Assembly (NCBI RefSeq): GCF_016623585.1
Contig: NZ_JAEHFY010000010.1
Span: 87,894-151,893 of the forward strand
Reading direction: 5' to 3'
Source of the DNA: Pedobacter segetis
Lineage (GTDB): Bacteria > Bacteroidota > Bacteroidia > Sphingobacteriales > Sphingobacteriaceae
DNA length: 64,000 nt
This document shows positions 41,441 through 53,400 of the stretch, one piece after another. Within the stretch, counting starts at the first letter, position 1. Each line of letters starts with the position of its first letter. The notes beneath the pieces were generated by a model. It was not told the origin of the DNA, did not search any database, and worked only from the letters and a program-made list of their open reading frames with translations. The translations under genes and the position numbers were made by a program.

Positions 41441-42541
41441 CTAAACGTTAAACCTAAAGTGCATAATGTCGCCATCTTCTACCACATAAGTTTTACCTTC
41501 TACTCCTAATTTCCCTACCTCTTTACAGGCATTTTCAGAGCCGTAATTTACAAAATCATTGTATTTAATTACCTCGGCCCTAATAAATCCCTTTTCAAAA
41601 TCAGAATGGATAACCCCGGCAGCCTGTGGCGCAGTAAAACCTTTTGTGATTGTCCATGCCCTCACTTCTTGTACGCCTGCCGTAAAATAAGTATATAGAT
41701 CTAATAGCCTATAAGCCGCCCTTATCAATTTTGCCACACCAGATTCTTTTAAACCTAGATCATCTAAAAACATGGTTCTTTCCTCGTAATCTTCTAATTC
41801 GGCAATTTCAGATTCTATTTTAGCAGAAATGATCAAAACTTCGGCATTTTCATCCTTTACCGCTTCTTTTACTAAATCTACATATTTATTACCGGTGTTA
41901 ACAGATTTCTCATCCACGTTGCAAACATAAAGAACAGGCTTAACGGTTAGCAAACTCAAGTCTTCTATAAACTCTAGGTCATCTTCAGAAATCGGCGCAG
42001 TTCTGGCAGATTTCCCTTTTTCTAAATGATCTTTAACTAAAGATAAAACCTCAAAAGTTCTTTTAGCATCTTTATCGCCACCAGTCTTGGCCATTTTTTC
42101 TACCTTTTGGATACGTTTAGAAACGGTATCCAAATCTTTAAGCTGCAGTTCTGTATCAATTATTTCTTTATCCCTAATTGGATCAACAGACCCATCAACA
42201 TGGATCACGTTATCATCCTCAAAACATCTTAAAACATGGATAATAGCATTTGTAGCCCTAATATTGCCCAAAAATTGATTTCCCAAACCTTCCCCTTTAG
42301 AAGCACCTTTTACCAAGCCGGCTATATCTACGATCTCGATATTATTTGGCACCACTTTTAAAGGTTTTACCAATTCGGCAAGTTTTGTTAAACGATTATC
42401 CGGAACGGTAATTACACCAATATTGGGTTCTATGGTACAAAAAGGGAAATTGGCAGCCTGTGCCTTTGCATTTGATAAACAATTGAAGAGCGTAGATTTT
42501 CCTACATTTGGTAATCCTACTATTCCACATTGTAAAGCCAT
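41441..42541 (-). CDS. ychF: YchF, redox-regulated ATPase
   Basis: This 366-residue Obg-family protein has the P-loop GLPNVGKSTLFN, a G3 motif VDIAGLVKGASKGEG, and NVDE in place of the NKxD specificity motif, which makes YchF prefer ATP. A coiled-coil helical domain follows (about 120-200) and the C-terminal TGS domain contains YFTAGVQEVRAWTI and EGKTYVVEDGDIMHFRFNV. It is a universal translation-associated factor. tRNA-Arg lies just downstream of it. Confidence 0.97.
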   Translation of the reverse strand: MALQCGIVGLPNVGKSTLFNCLSNAKAQAANFPFCTIEPNIGVITVPDNRLTKLAELVKPLKVVPNNIEIVDIAGLVKGASKGEGLGNQFLGNIRATNAIIHVLRCFEDDNVIHVDGSVDPIRDKEIIDTELQLKDLDTVSKRIQKVEKMAKTGGDKDAKRTFEVLSLVKDHLEKGKSARTAPISEDDLEFIEDLSLLTVKPVLYVCNVDEKSVNTGNKYVDLVKEAVKDENAEVLIISAKIESEIAELEDYEERTMFLDDLGLKESGVAKLIRAAYRLLDLYTYFTAGVQEVRAWTITKGFTAPQAAGVIHSDFEKGFIRAEVIKYNDFVNYGSENACKEVGKLGVEGKTYVVEDGDIMHFRFNV

Positions 42542-43063
42542 ATTATATCTCTATTTGAATATTAAACGATTTGAGGATTTGAACACAGATCAAACCTTTT
42601 TTCGGGCGCAAAGATAGGTTTTAAGATTTAATTTTTCTTTGGTTGTTTATTTTAACCACAGAGAATACAAAGGTTTTTCACAGAGATAACAGAGATTGAT
42701 GGTTTTTTTAGCTTCATGTACCTTCATTCATCAATGTTTAAGAATTTTTAACCGCAAAGAACCCAAAGTTCACAAAGCTAGATCGGTAAAATTCTCGCAA
42801 TTGAAATCTTGCTAATCTTTAAATCCTGATTCAGACTATTTTAAACCGCAAAGAACCCAAAGTTCACAAAGCTAGATCGGTAAAATTCTAACAATTGAAA
42901 TCTTGCTAATCTTAAAATCCTTTAAATCCTGATCCAGAATATTTTAAACCGCAAAGAACCCAAAGTTCACAAAGCTAGATCGGTAAAATTCTAACAATTG
43001 AAATCTTGCTAATCTTTAAATCCTTTAAATCCTGATTCGGGGAATTTAAAAAAAAACAATCGG
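42542..43063. other. Intergenic region with CAAAG repeat units, no gene
   Basis: This 522-bp region separates the ychF start from the UbiD stop. It first shows a CACAGAG-rich stretch (42658-42695) and then three near-identical units with the motif ACCGCAAAGAACCCAAAGTT at 42751, 42845 and 42948. No coding frame or known RNA is visible. Much of the region is therefore repetitive and probably unstable. Confidence 0.7.
42751..43036. repeat. Three tandem CAAAG units, 94 and 103 bp apart
   Basis: Each unit has the block ACCGCAAAGAACCCAAAGTT, then CACAAAGCTAGATCGGTAAA and a tail AATTGAAATCTTGCTAATCT. In the first part CAAAG recurs every 9 bp (GCAAAGAACCCAAAGTTCAC). The second unit has an extra 9 bp in its tail, which explains the longer spacing. 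The core text resembles the common CACAGAG/CAAAG intergenic motif of the Bacteroidota. Confidence 0.9.
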
Positions 43064-44905
43064 TTAAACCCCAAATAAACTCCCACCTTTTTCAAACATC
43101 GCATTTACTTTTTCTTCTATTTTGGCATCCATAATTAATGGCGGGGCATGATGCGGTTTTACCCTAGCATCGATAATCAGTGGGCCATTGCAACCCCAAT
43201 GTTTATGCTCTATAAAACTATTGATCCCAAAAACATCATGAGAAGGGTTGCTTCTTGTAAAAGTTACCCAAACAAAATTATTCATGCTTGCAGCCGTAAA
43301 TGCCGCATCATCACATAAAATGATCAAGGGCAAACCTTGCAAATCCTCGGCTTTTAAGGCCTCATTTAAAGTTTTTATTTCTTGGTCTGTTTGTAATTCT
43401 TCCTGATATTTTGGTAATTCTAATGCTAAAACCCCTGGCATTACCATTCTATGATTTTTTACGCTTTCTGGCAGTAGAATATTTTTAGGAAAGGCATCTA
43501 ATAATTCCCTTTTCTTATCTCCGGCCACGGTAATGGCAACTTTAGAACCCGCATTCAAATCAGAACCGCTATAATCTAAAGTATCAATAGTGGTTTTGGT
43601 ATAAAAATGAAGATCACGGGTTAAATCTACACGTTGCAAAATATGCTGCATAAATCCATAAATATCATAAATGTTTAGATCTGGGTTGTCTTCCTTGGCA
43701 CAAATGAATAGATACTTGGCCAAGCTCAGTTGGTTTTTACCGAAGATATGGTTGGCAATGGTGATGATTTCTTGAGGCTTTCTACCTTTTAAATAAGGCG
43801 TATATCTTTCGCTACCGATCGCAAATAATAGTGGGTGTACACCTGCCGCATCTACCGCATTTACGGCATGTAAACCCGGTATTTCCTTAGGGATGGCTGC
43901 ACCCGTAATCTCGTGGATCAATTCACCAAAACTGGTATCTTCTTGCGGTGGCCTGCCAACAACCGTAAAACTCCAAATGGGGTCTTTTTTATGGTAAACG
44001 TTATGCACTTTCAGCAATGGAAAAGGATGTTTTAAGCTGTAATAACCCAAATGATCCCCAAAAGGGCCTTCGGGTTTGTTGGCCATTGGCTCTACCGTTC
44101 CTGTAATCACAAAATCGGCATCTGCCGAAAGGCAAAAACCTTCATCGTCATAAAAATATCTAAAACGTCTGTTTCCCAAGGCACCGGCAAAAGTCATTTC
44201 TGATAAGCCTTCTGGCAAGGGCATTACCGCAGCCAAAGGATGCGAAGGTGGGCCACCCACAAAAATACTCACTTTAAGCGGCTGGTTTTTTGCGTTTGCT
44301 TTGGTTTGATGAACACCAATCCCTCTGTGAAGTTGATAATGGAGCCCAATTTCTTGGTTCATGATATAATCGTTTCCGGCCAACTGGATGCGGTACATCC
44401 CTAAATTGGCGTTCATGATCCCTTTTTTATCTATATCTTCTGTATAAACTTGGGGCATTGTCACAAACGGACCGCCATCCATTGGCCAATTTACGATCTG
44501 TGGAATATCAGAAATTTTACATTTGGCAAAATTAATTGCTGCCCCACTCTTACCAACTTTCATTGGCAAGGCAGAAAGTGCGGTTAAAGAAACCGAAGCA
44601 TATTTTAAGGGATTTTTAACCGCTTTTATCGGGTCGTTTTTTAAATCAACTAAAGTTTTTATTTTGTCGAGGCTATCCCTAAACATAAATTTACTGCGTT
44701 CTATAGTCCCAAAAAGATTAGAGACAGCAGGGAATTTACTCCCTTTAATGTTTTCAAAATAAAGGGCAGGGCCTTGCTTTTCATAAACCTTTAAATGGAT
44801 GGCAGCTGCTTGTAAATATGGATCAACCTCTTCCCTAATCCTAATTAAATGACCATGCTTTTCAAGATCATTAACGCAATTTCTTAAACTTTTATAGCCC
44901 ATCAA
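43064..44905 (-). CDS. UbiD-family decarboxylase
   Basis: This 613-residue protein is a full-length UbiD-type decarboxylase, which uses a prenylated flavin cofactor. It shows MGYKSLRNCVNDLEKHGHLI, GPFGDHLGYYSLKHPFPL and the cofactor-region text TSFGELIHEITGAAIPKEIP. The C-terminal segment AFTAASMNNFVWVTFTRSNP is as in other UbiD proteins. Many such genes act on aromatic acids, in menaquinone or ubiquinone pathways. No ubiX is adjacent, so the flavin must be supplied in trans. Two ATGs start the gene (44905, 44902). Confidence 0.9.
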   Translation of the reverse strand: MMGYKSLRNCVNDLEKHGHLIRIREEVDPYLQAAAIHLKVYEKQGPALYFENIKGSKFPAVSNLFGTIERSKFMFRDSLDKIKTLVDLKNDPIKAVKNPLKYASVSLTALSALPMKVGKSGAAINFAKCKISDIPQIVNWPMDGGPFVTMPQVYTEDIDKKGIMNANLGMYRIQLAGNDYIMNQEIGLHYQLHRGIGVHQTKANAKNQPLKVSIFVGGPPSHPLAAVMPLPEGLSEMTFAGALGNRRFRYFYDDEGFCLSADADFVITGTVEPMANKPEGPFGDHLGYYSLKHPFPLLKVHNVYHKKDPIWSFTVVGRPPQEDTSFGELIHEITGAAIPKEIPGLHAVNAVDAAGVHPLLFAIGSERYTPYLKGRKPQEIITIANHIFGKNQLSLAKYLFICAKEDNPDLNIYDIYGFMQHILQRVDLTRDLHFYTKTTIDTLDYSGSDLNAGSKVAITVAGDKKRELLDAFPKNILLPESVKNHRMVMPGVLALELPKYQEELQTDQEIKTLNEALKAEDLQGLPLIILCDDAAFTAASMNNFVWVTFTRSNPSHDVFGINSFIEHKHWGCNGPLIIDARVKPHHAPPLIMDAKIEEKVNAMFEKGGSLFGV

Positions 44906-44993
44906 TCAAAGAAATATTAAATAAGGAAAATTGTTTGTAATCAATGCCATTTTTAAAAAATACGGTGCAAAATAAGCATAATGTTACGCCAAT

Positions 44994-45539
44994 TTATTTC
45001 ATCATTTTCAAAATCTTTTTGCTCCTAGAGACCAAAGCCGCAGAACCACTCAAAAGCTTCTGCTCCAATATTGCTACAAGTTCTTCCTTAACCCAATCAA
45101 AATTAGGCGAAAGCTGAAACAAAATTTCCATAGCATTCGCTTGTACAGCAACCGGAGTTTTTGGGTTTAACAACCACTCAAAAGTGATGGCTAAAACATT
45201 TTCAAAATCATCGGGCTTAAGCCCATAAAAATCTATATACTCGTTAGAAGACAAACGCATTATGATTTTTGTAAAATGTCTTTGAACGCTATCGTTATTA
45301 ACATCGGGGTAAACCCTGATAAAGTCTTTGGCATACGGAAGAAAATCTTCTGGAGAAAACCCTTCTGCATATTCTAAAACCCATGCGGCCCTAAAAGCGA
45401 TTTGTTTATCTTTATGGAAGCATAGCCCCAACAAATCTTGATAAGAAATTTGACCATCACAGGTTTCAAAACCCAAATTCATAATATCATCTACCGAATG
45501 ATTATTTTTAAGCTCAATTTCTAAATCTTTTTTATTCAT
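44994..45539 (-). CDS. HEAT-like helical protein, unknown
   Basis: This 181-residue protein is all helical, with repeats of about 30-40 residues (IAFRAAWVLEYAEGFSPEDF, TPVAVQANAMEILFQLSPNF) that look like HEAT/ARM alpha-solenoid units. There is no signal peptide, so it is cytoplasmic. Homologues in the Bacteroidota are sometimes labelled adenylosuccinate lyase without support, since none of that enzyme's catalytic text is present. It diverges from the ABC-F gene with a 57-bp gap. Function unknown. Confidence 0.7.
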   Translation of the reverse strand: MNKKDLEIELKNNHSVDDIMNLGFETCDGQISYQDLLGLCFHKDKQIAFRAAWVLEYAEGFSPEDFLPYAKDFIRVYPDVNNDSVQRHFTKIIMRLSSNEYIDFYGLKPDDFENVLAITFEWLLNPKTPVAVQANAMEILFQLSPNFDWVKEELVAILEQKLLSGSAALVSRSKKILKMMK

Positions 45540-45569
45540 CTGTTTACAATCTATCCATATTTATTTTGA

Positions 45570-47228
<1,659 letters not shown>

Positions 47229-47374
47229 TTTTTTTGGAAGAAATAATTTTTAAGAATCAAGAAAAAAGAGGCAAGAATTAAGAGTTAAAACCTTTTTTGA
47301 GTGGCAAGATTAAAGAGCAAAGATTAAAGACCTTGCTAAGTTGTAGAATATATAGGTTTCAGAAATTTTTATTT

Positions 47375-47448
47375 GGGCGTTCGGGCGGGCTATACGTTTT
47401 ATCTTTTTTGAGAAAAACAAAAAAGGATATCACTTCTATCCCTAACGC
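47375..47448. repeat. GGGCGTT...TAACGC structured intergenic element, copy 2
   Basis: The 74-nt element begins GGGCGTTCGGGCGGGCTATA and ends TTCTATCCCTAACGC. GCGTT (47377-47381) and AACGC (47444-47448) pair; inside, ATCTTTTTT and AAAAAAGGAT form a second stem with one bulge, and GGATA...TATCC an alternative hairpin. It matches the copy at 40758 at both ends. It resembles repeats I recall from other Bacteroidota genomes. Confidence 0.65.
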
Positions 47449-47488
47449 AAAAAAATTCAATATCTTTTTCTAAAAACATTAATTTTAC

Positions 47489-47518
47489 TGTCATCCTGGG
47501 CAGGGTCGAAGGATAACA
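47489..47518. repeat. REP-like hairpin TGTCATCCT...AGGATAACA
   Basis: TGTCATCCT at 47489-47497 and AGGATAACA at 47510-47518 pair with one G-T wobble; the loop is GGGCAGGGTCGA. It is the clearest copy of the TGTCATCC(TG)...GAAGGATGACA type. Confidence 0.7.
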
Positions 47519-47543
47519 AACTAAAAACTATCAAACTAAAATT

Positions 47544-48014
47544 ATGATAAAATTCTTTCAAACATTTGCGGTGGTTTGCCTAATGGCATTTACCGCTTTC
47601 GCACAAGAGCCAGTGAGTGCGGCAAAAGGCGTAACTTATGGAGAAAAAATTGATGCCAAAAATTTAATCCCTGTAAACGGATTAAGTGCAAAAATGGGGA
47701 ACAATGATATTCTTGCTGCAAAGATCTATGGCACAGTTACAGATGTTTGTACCAAAAAAGGTTGCTGGATGAAACTTGATAATGGCGATGGCACAACAAC
47801 CATGGTAACTTTTAAAGATTATAAATTCTTTATGCCAAAAGATATTGTGGGTAAAAAAGTAGCTTTAGATGGCGTTTCTAAACAAGTGCTTACCTCTGTA
47901 GCAGAGCAAAAACATTATTTGGAAGATGCCGGGAAATCTAAAGAAGAAATCGCCAAAGTTACCAAACCAAAAAAAGAGATCAAATATGAAGCTAAAGGGG
48001 TTTTAGTTTTGTAG
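47544..48014 (+). CDS. DUF4920 periplasmic protein
   Basis: This 156-residue protein has a signal peptide (FFQTFAVVCLMAFTAFAQ). The mature part contains AAKIYGTVTDVCTKKGCWMK and DGTTTMVTFKDYKFFMPKDI, the core of DUF4920, an OB-fold-like domain. The two cysteines in VCTKKGCW may be metal ligands or a disulfide. It seems periplasmic, and its role is unknown. It is monocistronic, followed by a shared terminator with purL. Confidence 0.88.
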   Translation: MIKFFQTFAVVCLMAFTAFAQEPVSAAKGVTYGEKIDAKNLIPVNGLSAKMGNNDILAAKIYGTVTDVCTKKGCWMKLDNGDGTTTMVTFKDYKFFMPKDIVGKKVALDGVSKQVLTSVAEQKHYLEDAGKSKEEIAKVTKPKKEIKYEAKGVLVL

Positions 48015-48126
48015 GAGATATATTTATTACTTCTGCCTATAACCAACTTGTTTCAGTAACACATCATAAGCTTAGGTGCTGCATGGAAACCTATAATAGG
48101 AGATACCGAAATAAATTCGGGATGGT

Positions 48127-48163
48127 AAAAAAGCCTTCGATTCTAAAAATTGAAGGCTTTTTT
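48127..48163. terminator. Bidirectional intrinsic terminator
   Basis: AAAAAAGCCTTC at 48127-48138 pairs with GAAGGCTTTTTT at 48152-48163 around a 13-nt loop, with T-runs on both strands. It lies between the convergent DUF4920 gene and purL and can stop both. Confidence 0.92.
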
Positions 48164-48185
48164 GTTGTATGGTTGATTAGGAATA

Positions 48186-50408
48186 TTACTCTCCTAAAAT
48201 GTTATGTAAAACATTATCAAAAGTATGGGTAGCTTCTTTAACACCAATAAAAGCTTCTTCATCAATAATTATATCGCCATTATTTACAGTTCCCAATAAA
48301 CTAAAATCTGTATCTACGGTTGCCAAAAACTCTACAAAGGCTTCTTGATCTTCTGGAGACACCGAAACCACAACCCTACCTTGAGCCTCGCCAAAAAGGA
48401 AAGCATCTTTTCTTAAATCGCTATCTGTCTCAATCTCAAAACCTAAACCATTTGGCATGGCAGATTCTAATAAAGTGATGTACAAACCACCATCAGCAAC
48501 ATCATGAACAGATTTTACCAATTTATTTAAAATCAATTGCTTGATCACTTGGTGCATCTCGTATTCCTTTTCCAAATCGAAATATGGAGCAGGAGATTTA
48601 GAGATTTTATGATAAGAAGCTAGGTATTGCGATGAAGCAATATCATTCTGACTTTCGCCAATCAAATAAATTAAATCACCTTCCTTTTTAAAATCTAAGG
48701 TCATCATGTTTTTAACATCATCCATCACACCTAGCATCCCTATGGTTGGCGTTGGAAAAACCGGGCCCTCATCTGAAGATTGATTGTAAAAAGAAACGTT
48801 ACCACCTGTAACCGGTGTTTCAAATTTGGTACAAGCAGCACTCATCCCTTTAATGGCGCCAACAAACTGCCAATAAACTTCTGGAATATATGGGTTTCCG
48901 AAATTTAAGCAATTGGTGATGGCTACTGGCTCGCCACCGGCACAAGTGATGTTTCTGGCGGCTTCGGCTACGGCAATGGCACAACCTTTCTCTGGATCGG
49001 CGTTTACGTAACGAGAATTACAATCAACGGTTAAAACAATAGCTTTATCTGTATTTTTTATAGAAACAACGGCAGCATCACTTGGTTTATTGGTAGTCAT
49101 TGTGGCCGTTCCCACCATAGAATCATACTGGCTGGTAACCCATCTTTTTGATGCGATATTTGGATGTGATGTTAAGTGCTTTGCCACTTCCCTTAAATCT
49201 TTTGGCTCTTCAACATCATCTATATTAAATTTCTGATATTCTTGGTAATACGCAGGTTCTTTATATTCACGGGTATAAACAGGTGCACCGCCACCCAAAA
49301 CTAAATCATCTGCCGGCACATCGGCAACCAATTCGCCGTTCATATAATATTCTAAACGTTTGGTATCGGTAACTTCGCCAATGATGGCACAATTTAGGTC
49401 CCATTTATCAAAAACGGCTTCAACCAAGGCTTCTTTTCCTTTTTCAACAACAATAAGCATTCGCTCTTGAGATTCTGACAATAAAATCTCGAAAGGCAAC
49501 ATATTTTGCTGGCGGGTTGGCACTTTATCCAAATCGATACGCATCCCATGTTCGCCTTTGGCACTCATTTCTGAGTTAGAACAAATAATACCTGCCGCTC
49601 CCATATCTTGCATCCCGATAACGGCACCTGTTTGAATTACCTCTAAAGAAGCTTCTAATAATAATTTTTCTTGGAAAGGGTCGCCAACCTGTACCGCCGG
49701 TAAATCATTAACAGAATCTTCTGATATGTCTTTAGATGCGAAAGAGGCACCATTTATCCCATCCTTGCCAGTTGCAGAACCTACAATATAAACCGGGTTG
49801 CCAACTCCATAAGAAGTTGCAGAAGCGGTTTCCCCTACTTTTACGATCCCTGCCGACATTGCATTTACCAACGGATTAACATGGTAGCACTCATCAAAGA
49901 AAACTTCGCCACCCACGGTTGGGATACCGAAAGCGTTGCCATAATCTCCAATCCCTTTAACCACACCTTTGATCAACCACTGTGTTTTTGGATGGTTGAT
50001 ATCGCCAAAACGTAGGGAATTTAGCTGCGCAATTGGCCTTGCTCCCATGGTAAAAATATCACGGTTTATACCCCCAACACCTGTTGCAGCACCTTGGTAA
50101 GGTTCTAATGCCGATGGATGGTTGTGGGATTCTATCTTAAAAACACAAGCTATGCCATCGCCTAAATCTACCATTCCGGCATTTTCTTCCCCGGCCTTGG
50201 CCAACATCCTTGGCCCGTCTTTAGGTAATTTTTTTAGCCAGTTGATAGAGTTTTTGTAAGAACAATGCTCGCTCCACATCACAGAAAAGATAGAAAGTTC
50301 TGTAAAGTTTGGTGTTCGCCCTAAAATTTCTTTTATCCTATCGAATTCTTCTGGTCTTAAACCTAATTCTTTTGCGGTATCTTGGGTGGTTAATTGTGTA
50401 TTTTCCAA
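48186..50408 (-). CDS. purL: Phosphoribosylformylglycinamidine synthase, PurL subunit
   Basis: This 740-residue protein is the small-type PurL (Bacillus type), which works with separate PurS and PurQ subunits; neither is in the window. It converts FGAR to FGAM with ATP and glutamine-derived ammonia. The signatures are [40 protein letters not shown] and [20 protein letters not shown] near the N-terminus. The ATG at 50408 gives [21 protein letters not shown] perfect -7 box (TAACTTTG on the minus strand) lies at 50437-50444. Confidence 0.97.
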   Translation of the reverse strand: MENTQLTTQDTAKELGLRPEEFDRIKEILGRTPNFTELSIFSVMWSEHCSYKNSINWLKKLPKDGPRMLAKAGEENAGMVDLGDGIACVFKIESHNHPSALEPYQGAATGVGGINRDIFTMGARPIAQLNSLRFGDINHPKTQWLIKGVVKGIGDYGNAFGIPTVGGEVFFDECYHVNPLVNAMSAGIVKVGETASATSYGVGNPVYIVGSATGKDGINGASFASKDISEDSVNDLPAVQVGDPFQEKLLLEASLEVIQTGAVIGMQDMGAAGIICSNSEMSAKGEHGMRIDLDKVPTRQQNMLPFEILLSESQERMLIVVEKGKEALVEAVFDKWDLNCAIIGEVTDTKRLEYYMNGELVADVPADDLVLGGGAPVYTREYKEPAYYQEYQKFNIDDVEEPKDLREVAKHLTSHPNIASKRWVTSQYDSMVGTATMTTNKPSDAAVVSIKNTDKAIVLTVDCNSRYVNADPEKGCAIAVAEAARNITCAGGEPVAITNCLNFGNPYIPEVYWQFVGAIKGMSAACTKFETPVTGGNVSFYNQSSDEGPVFPTPTIGMLGVMDDVKNMMTLDFKKEGDLIYLIGESQNDIASSQYLASYHKISKSPAPYFDLEKEYEMHQVIKQLILNKLVKSVHDVADGGLYITLLESAMPNGLGFEIETDSDLRKDAFLFGEAQGRVVVSVSPEDQEAFVEFLATVDTDFSLLGTVNNGDIIIDEEAFIGVKEATHTFDNVLHNILGE

Positions 50409-50436
50409 TTTATGTTAAGTATATTTGAATAATTTT

Positions 50437-50444
50437 CAAAGTTA
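50437..50444 (-). promoter_or_regulatory. Perfect -7 box for purL
   Basis: On the minus strand this reads TAACTTTG, a perfect TAnnTTTG box. Transcription would start near 50431, about 23 nt before the ATG. The -33 region is only TTTTC. Confidence 0.4.
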
Positions 50445-50496
50445 AAAATTCAAATCAGTTAGCGAAAAGGATTTAATTTTAATGTTAATCTAAACC

Positions 50497-53400
50497 ATGC
50501 TTAAACGTTTTTCTGTTTTTCTTTCCCTAATAATGGTTTCTTTTTGCTCTTATGCGCAAAAGTATGGAAACGAGTGGATAGATTTCTCACTAAAATATTC
50601 TAAAATAACCATAACCGAAGAAGGTTTATATAAAATAACTTATGATGATGTGGTTTCTAAGGCGCTTCAAAACGGCGTTTTAGACCCCAATAAATTTCAA
50701 TTATTTAACAAAGGGCTAGAAATACCCCTAAATATCACCGGAGCACAAGATGGTGTTTTTAACCAAGGTGATGAAATATATTTTTATGGGACTAAGAATA
50801 ACGCTTCATTAGATAAAGTTTTATATACAAACCAAGCAGATTTACCTAATGATGATGTAAGTTTATTTACGGATGAAAATTATTATTTCTTAACATATAA
50901 TCCATCAAAAAATGGATTGCGTTACCAAATCTATAATTTAAGCACCAATGGTTTAACACCAGAAAATTCTGTTATTGCAAATAGTAGGCTAAACTTCAAC
51001 TCAAATTACTATCCTGGTGCCTATATATTAGATGCGATGAGTTTATCTGAATATATAGAAGGCGAGGGTTATTTGGGTGCTACTCTTTCAAAAGGTCAAA
51101 CGGTCAATTATCAATTAAACACTTCCAATTATATTAATTCGGGGTATCAATCAAAAATTTCTTTTTATGTAGCGGGCAGGTCTAATGCCGCATCAACAAA
51201 TAGCACCGGCAATAATCATCACTTTAGGGTTTCATTCAACAATTCTTCATTGTTTGATTCTTTGTACCGCAGCTACGGAACTATCAGGAAAACCACACCA
51301 ATAAACATCAATTCTAGTGTAACCAATATCTCTTTTTCTTCGATAGATGATTTGGGAGCTGTGACAGATTTTCAAGCACCCGGATATTTGGAGGTCAATT
51401 ACGGTAGGGACCTAAACTTGAATGGCCTAAAAAGCTTAAGTTTTAAGGTTGATACACCAAAGCCTTTAATGTTGTTGAGCTTTTCAAATATAAACCTGAC
51501 AACCCCGCTTATTATAGAAAAGAATGGTATAAATCTTTTTACCAGTTCTGGTCCTGGCCAATTTGTGCTTAAAGATGCAACGCTAGGTACAGATTATTTA
51601 CTAACGGATCAATCATTAGCCAAAGGTGTGGCTTTGAGCGATGTAACTTTTAAAAACATCAATACCAACACATCTAAGACTTATCTGATCATAAGCAATA
51701 ATCTGTTGAAAGATGGGGCCGAAGCTTATCAAAGCTATAATCAATCCATAGGAATGCCAACTTCTGTTGTTTATACCGATGATCTTTACAATGAATTTTA
51801 TTACGGTTTTCATCATCCTTTGGCCTTAAGAAATTATTGTAGATATATGGTTGACAAAGGGAATGTTAAACCAGAATATCTATTGTTATTGGGCAAAGGC
51901 CAAGAGTACCCGAAACTTTCTATCAATAACGACTTGGTGCCAACAATGGGCTTTCCCGCTAGTGATAATATGTTAACCTCGGGTTTAAATGGTAGCAATT
52001 TAGAACCTGGTTTGGCAACCGGAAGGATACCAGCAACAGAAAACCTAGATGTTCTAAATTATTTAGAAAAGTTAAAGGTTTATAACAACCTTCCGGATTC
52101 TTTATGGAGAAAAAAAATGCAGTTTATATCTGGCGGAAGAACTTTATCTGAAAATTTAAGCTTTCAGGGCTATCAAAATTCATTGGCGCAATTGGCAACC
52201 GGAGAGTTTTTTGGTGCGAAACCAGTTTATATCAAAAAAAATGTTAACAGCCCAGTAACAGAAAATTTTACAGACCTTATAGTTAAGGAAACCAAATTAG
52301 GCACAGGGTTGATTTCATATCTTGGCCATGGAAGTACAATTACCACTGAAATAATAATGGGCGAACCATCAACCCTTGGCAACCAGGATAAACCAACCAT
52401 TTACCTTGTTAATGGTTGCAGCACTGGCAATGCCTTTACCGAGGTTAGATCTTTGGGGGAAAAATTTTTATTACAGAAAGATTTTGGGGCAGTGGCATGG
52501 ATAGGCACAACGAGCGAAGGAGTGGCCTCTTATTTGAATGGTGCATCTTTAAAGTTTTATAATAATTGGTTTGTTTCTAATTACGGATTATCCTTAGCAA
52601 AAGGAATTAAGTATGGGCTAAACCTTTTCCAAAACAGTAACGATAAATTAAATTTAGCACATTTAAGGCAATATATACTTTTGGGCGATCCATACTTAAA
52701 ATTTTATTCGTTGGATAAACCCGATTACAGTATAAGCACTACAGATATATTCCCTACAATACCTGATCAAAATGCCAACAATAAAAACTTGCAGCTAAGT
52801 TTAATAGTAAAAAACTTGGGCAAAAGTGTATCAGATAGTTTAGAAATCGAAATTACCAGAAACCTTCCTGATGGGTCTTCTGTTAAATACCCGATTTATA
52901 ATGTTGCCCCAGTTTTTAATTCAGATACATTAAAGATAATCTTAAACAATGATATTAAGGGGATAGCAGGCAATAACAAAATTTCTATAAAGATAAATCC
53001 TAATAATAAGGTAGCTGAAAAAACTTTAACCAATAATGATGCCTCTATTGAGGTTTTTTTACCAAGTAATGGTTTAAATTTGATATTTCCTTTAAAGAAT
53101 TCAATCGTTGGCAGCAATCAAATTTCATTAAAAGCAGAGCCAGACGATCTATTTACAAAAAACGCATCTTATTTATTTGAAATTGATACAATTCCCACAT
53201 TTACATCTAGCTTTAAAGTATCTTCCCCGATAATTGTTGCCGATTTATTTCCAACTTGGGCTCCCAATGTGAACTGGGAAAACAATAAGGTTTACTATTG
53301 GAGAGCAAGGCTAAACCTCCCTTTAGATAAGGGTGGGCAATGGAGCCAAAGTTCATTTACTTATATCAAAGATGAAACTGATGGATATATGGTATCATCA

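Larger units (their letters stand above)
47229..47543. other. Intergenic region with two repeat elements, no gene
   Basis: These 315 bases after the ABC-F stop hold an A-rich stretch with AGATTAAAGA repeated (47308-47332), the GGGCGTT element copy at 47375-47448, and a REP-like hairpin at 47489-47518. The DUF4920 gene promoter must lie toward the right end; I could not identify a clean one. Confidence 0.6.

Noticed and set aside
42751..43036. CRISPR array
   Set aside because: The units are 94-103 bp with near-identical content throughout, so there are no unique spacers, only three units, and no cas genes in the window.
44994..45539. Adenylosuccinate lyase
   Set aside because: Homologues sometimes carry this label, but the protein is too short and has none of the lyase signature; it looks like a HEAT-type helical protein.
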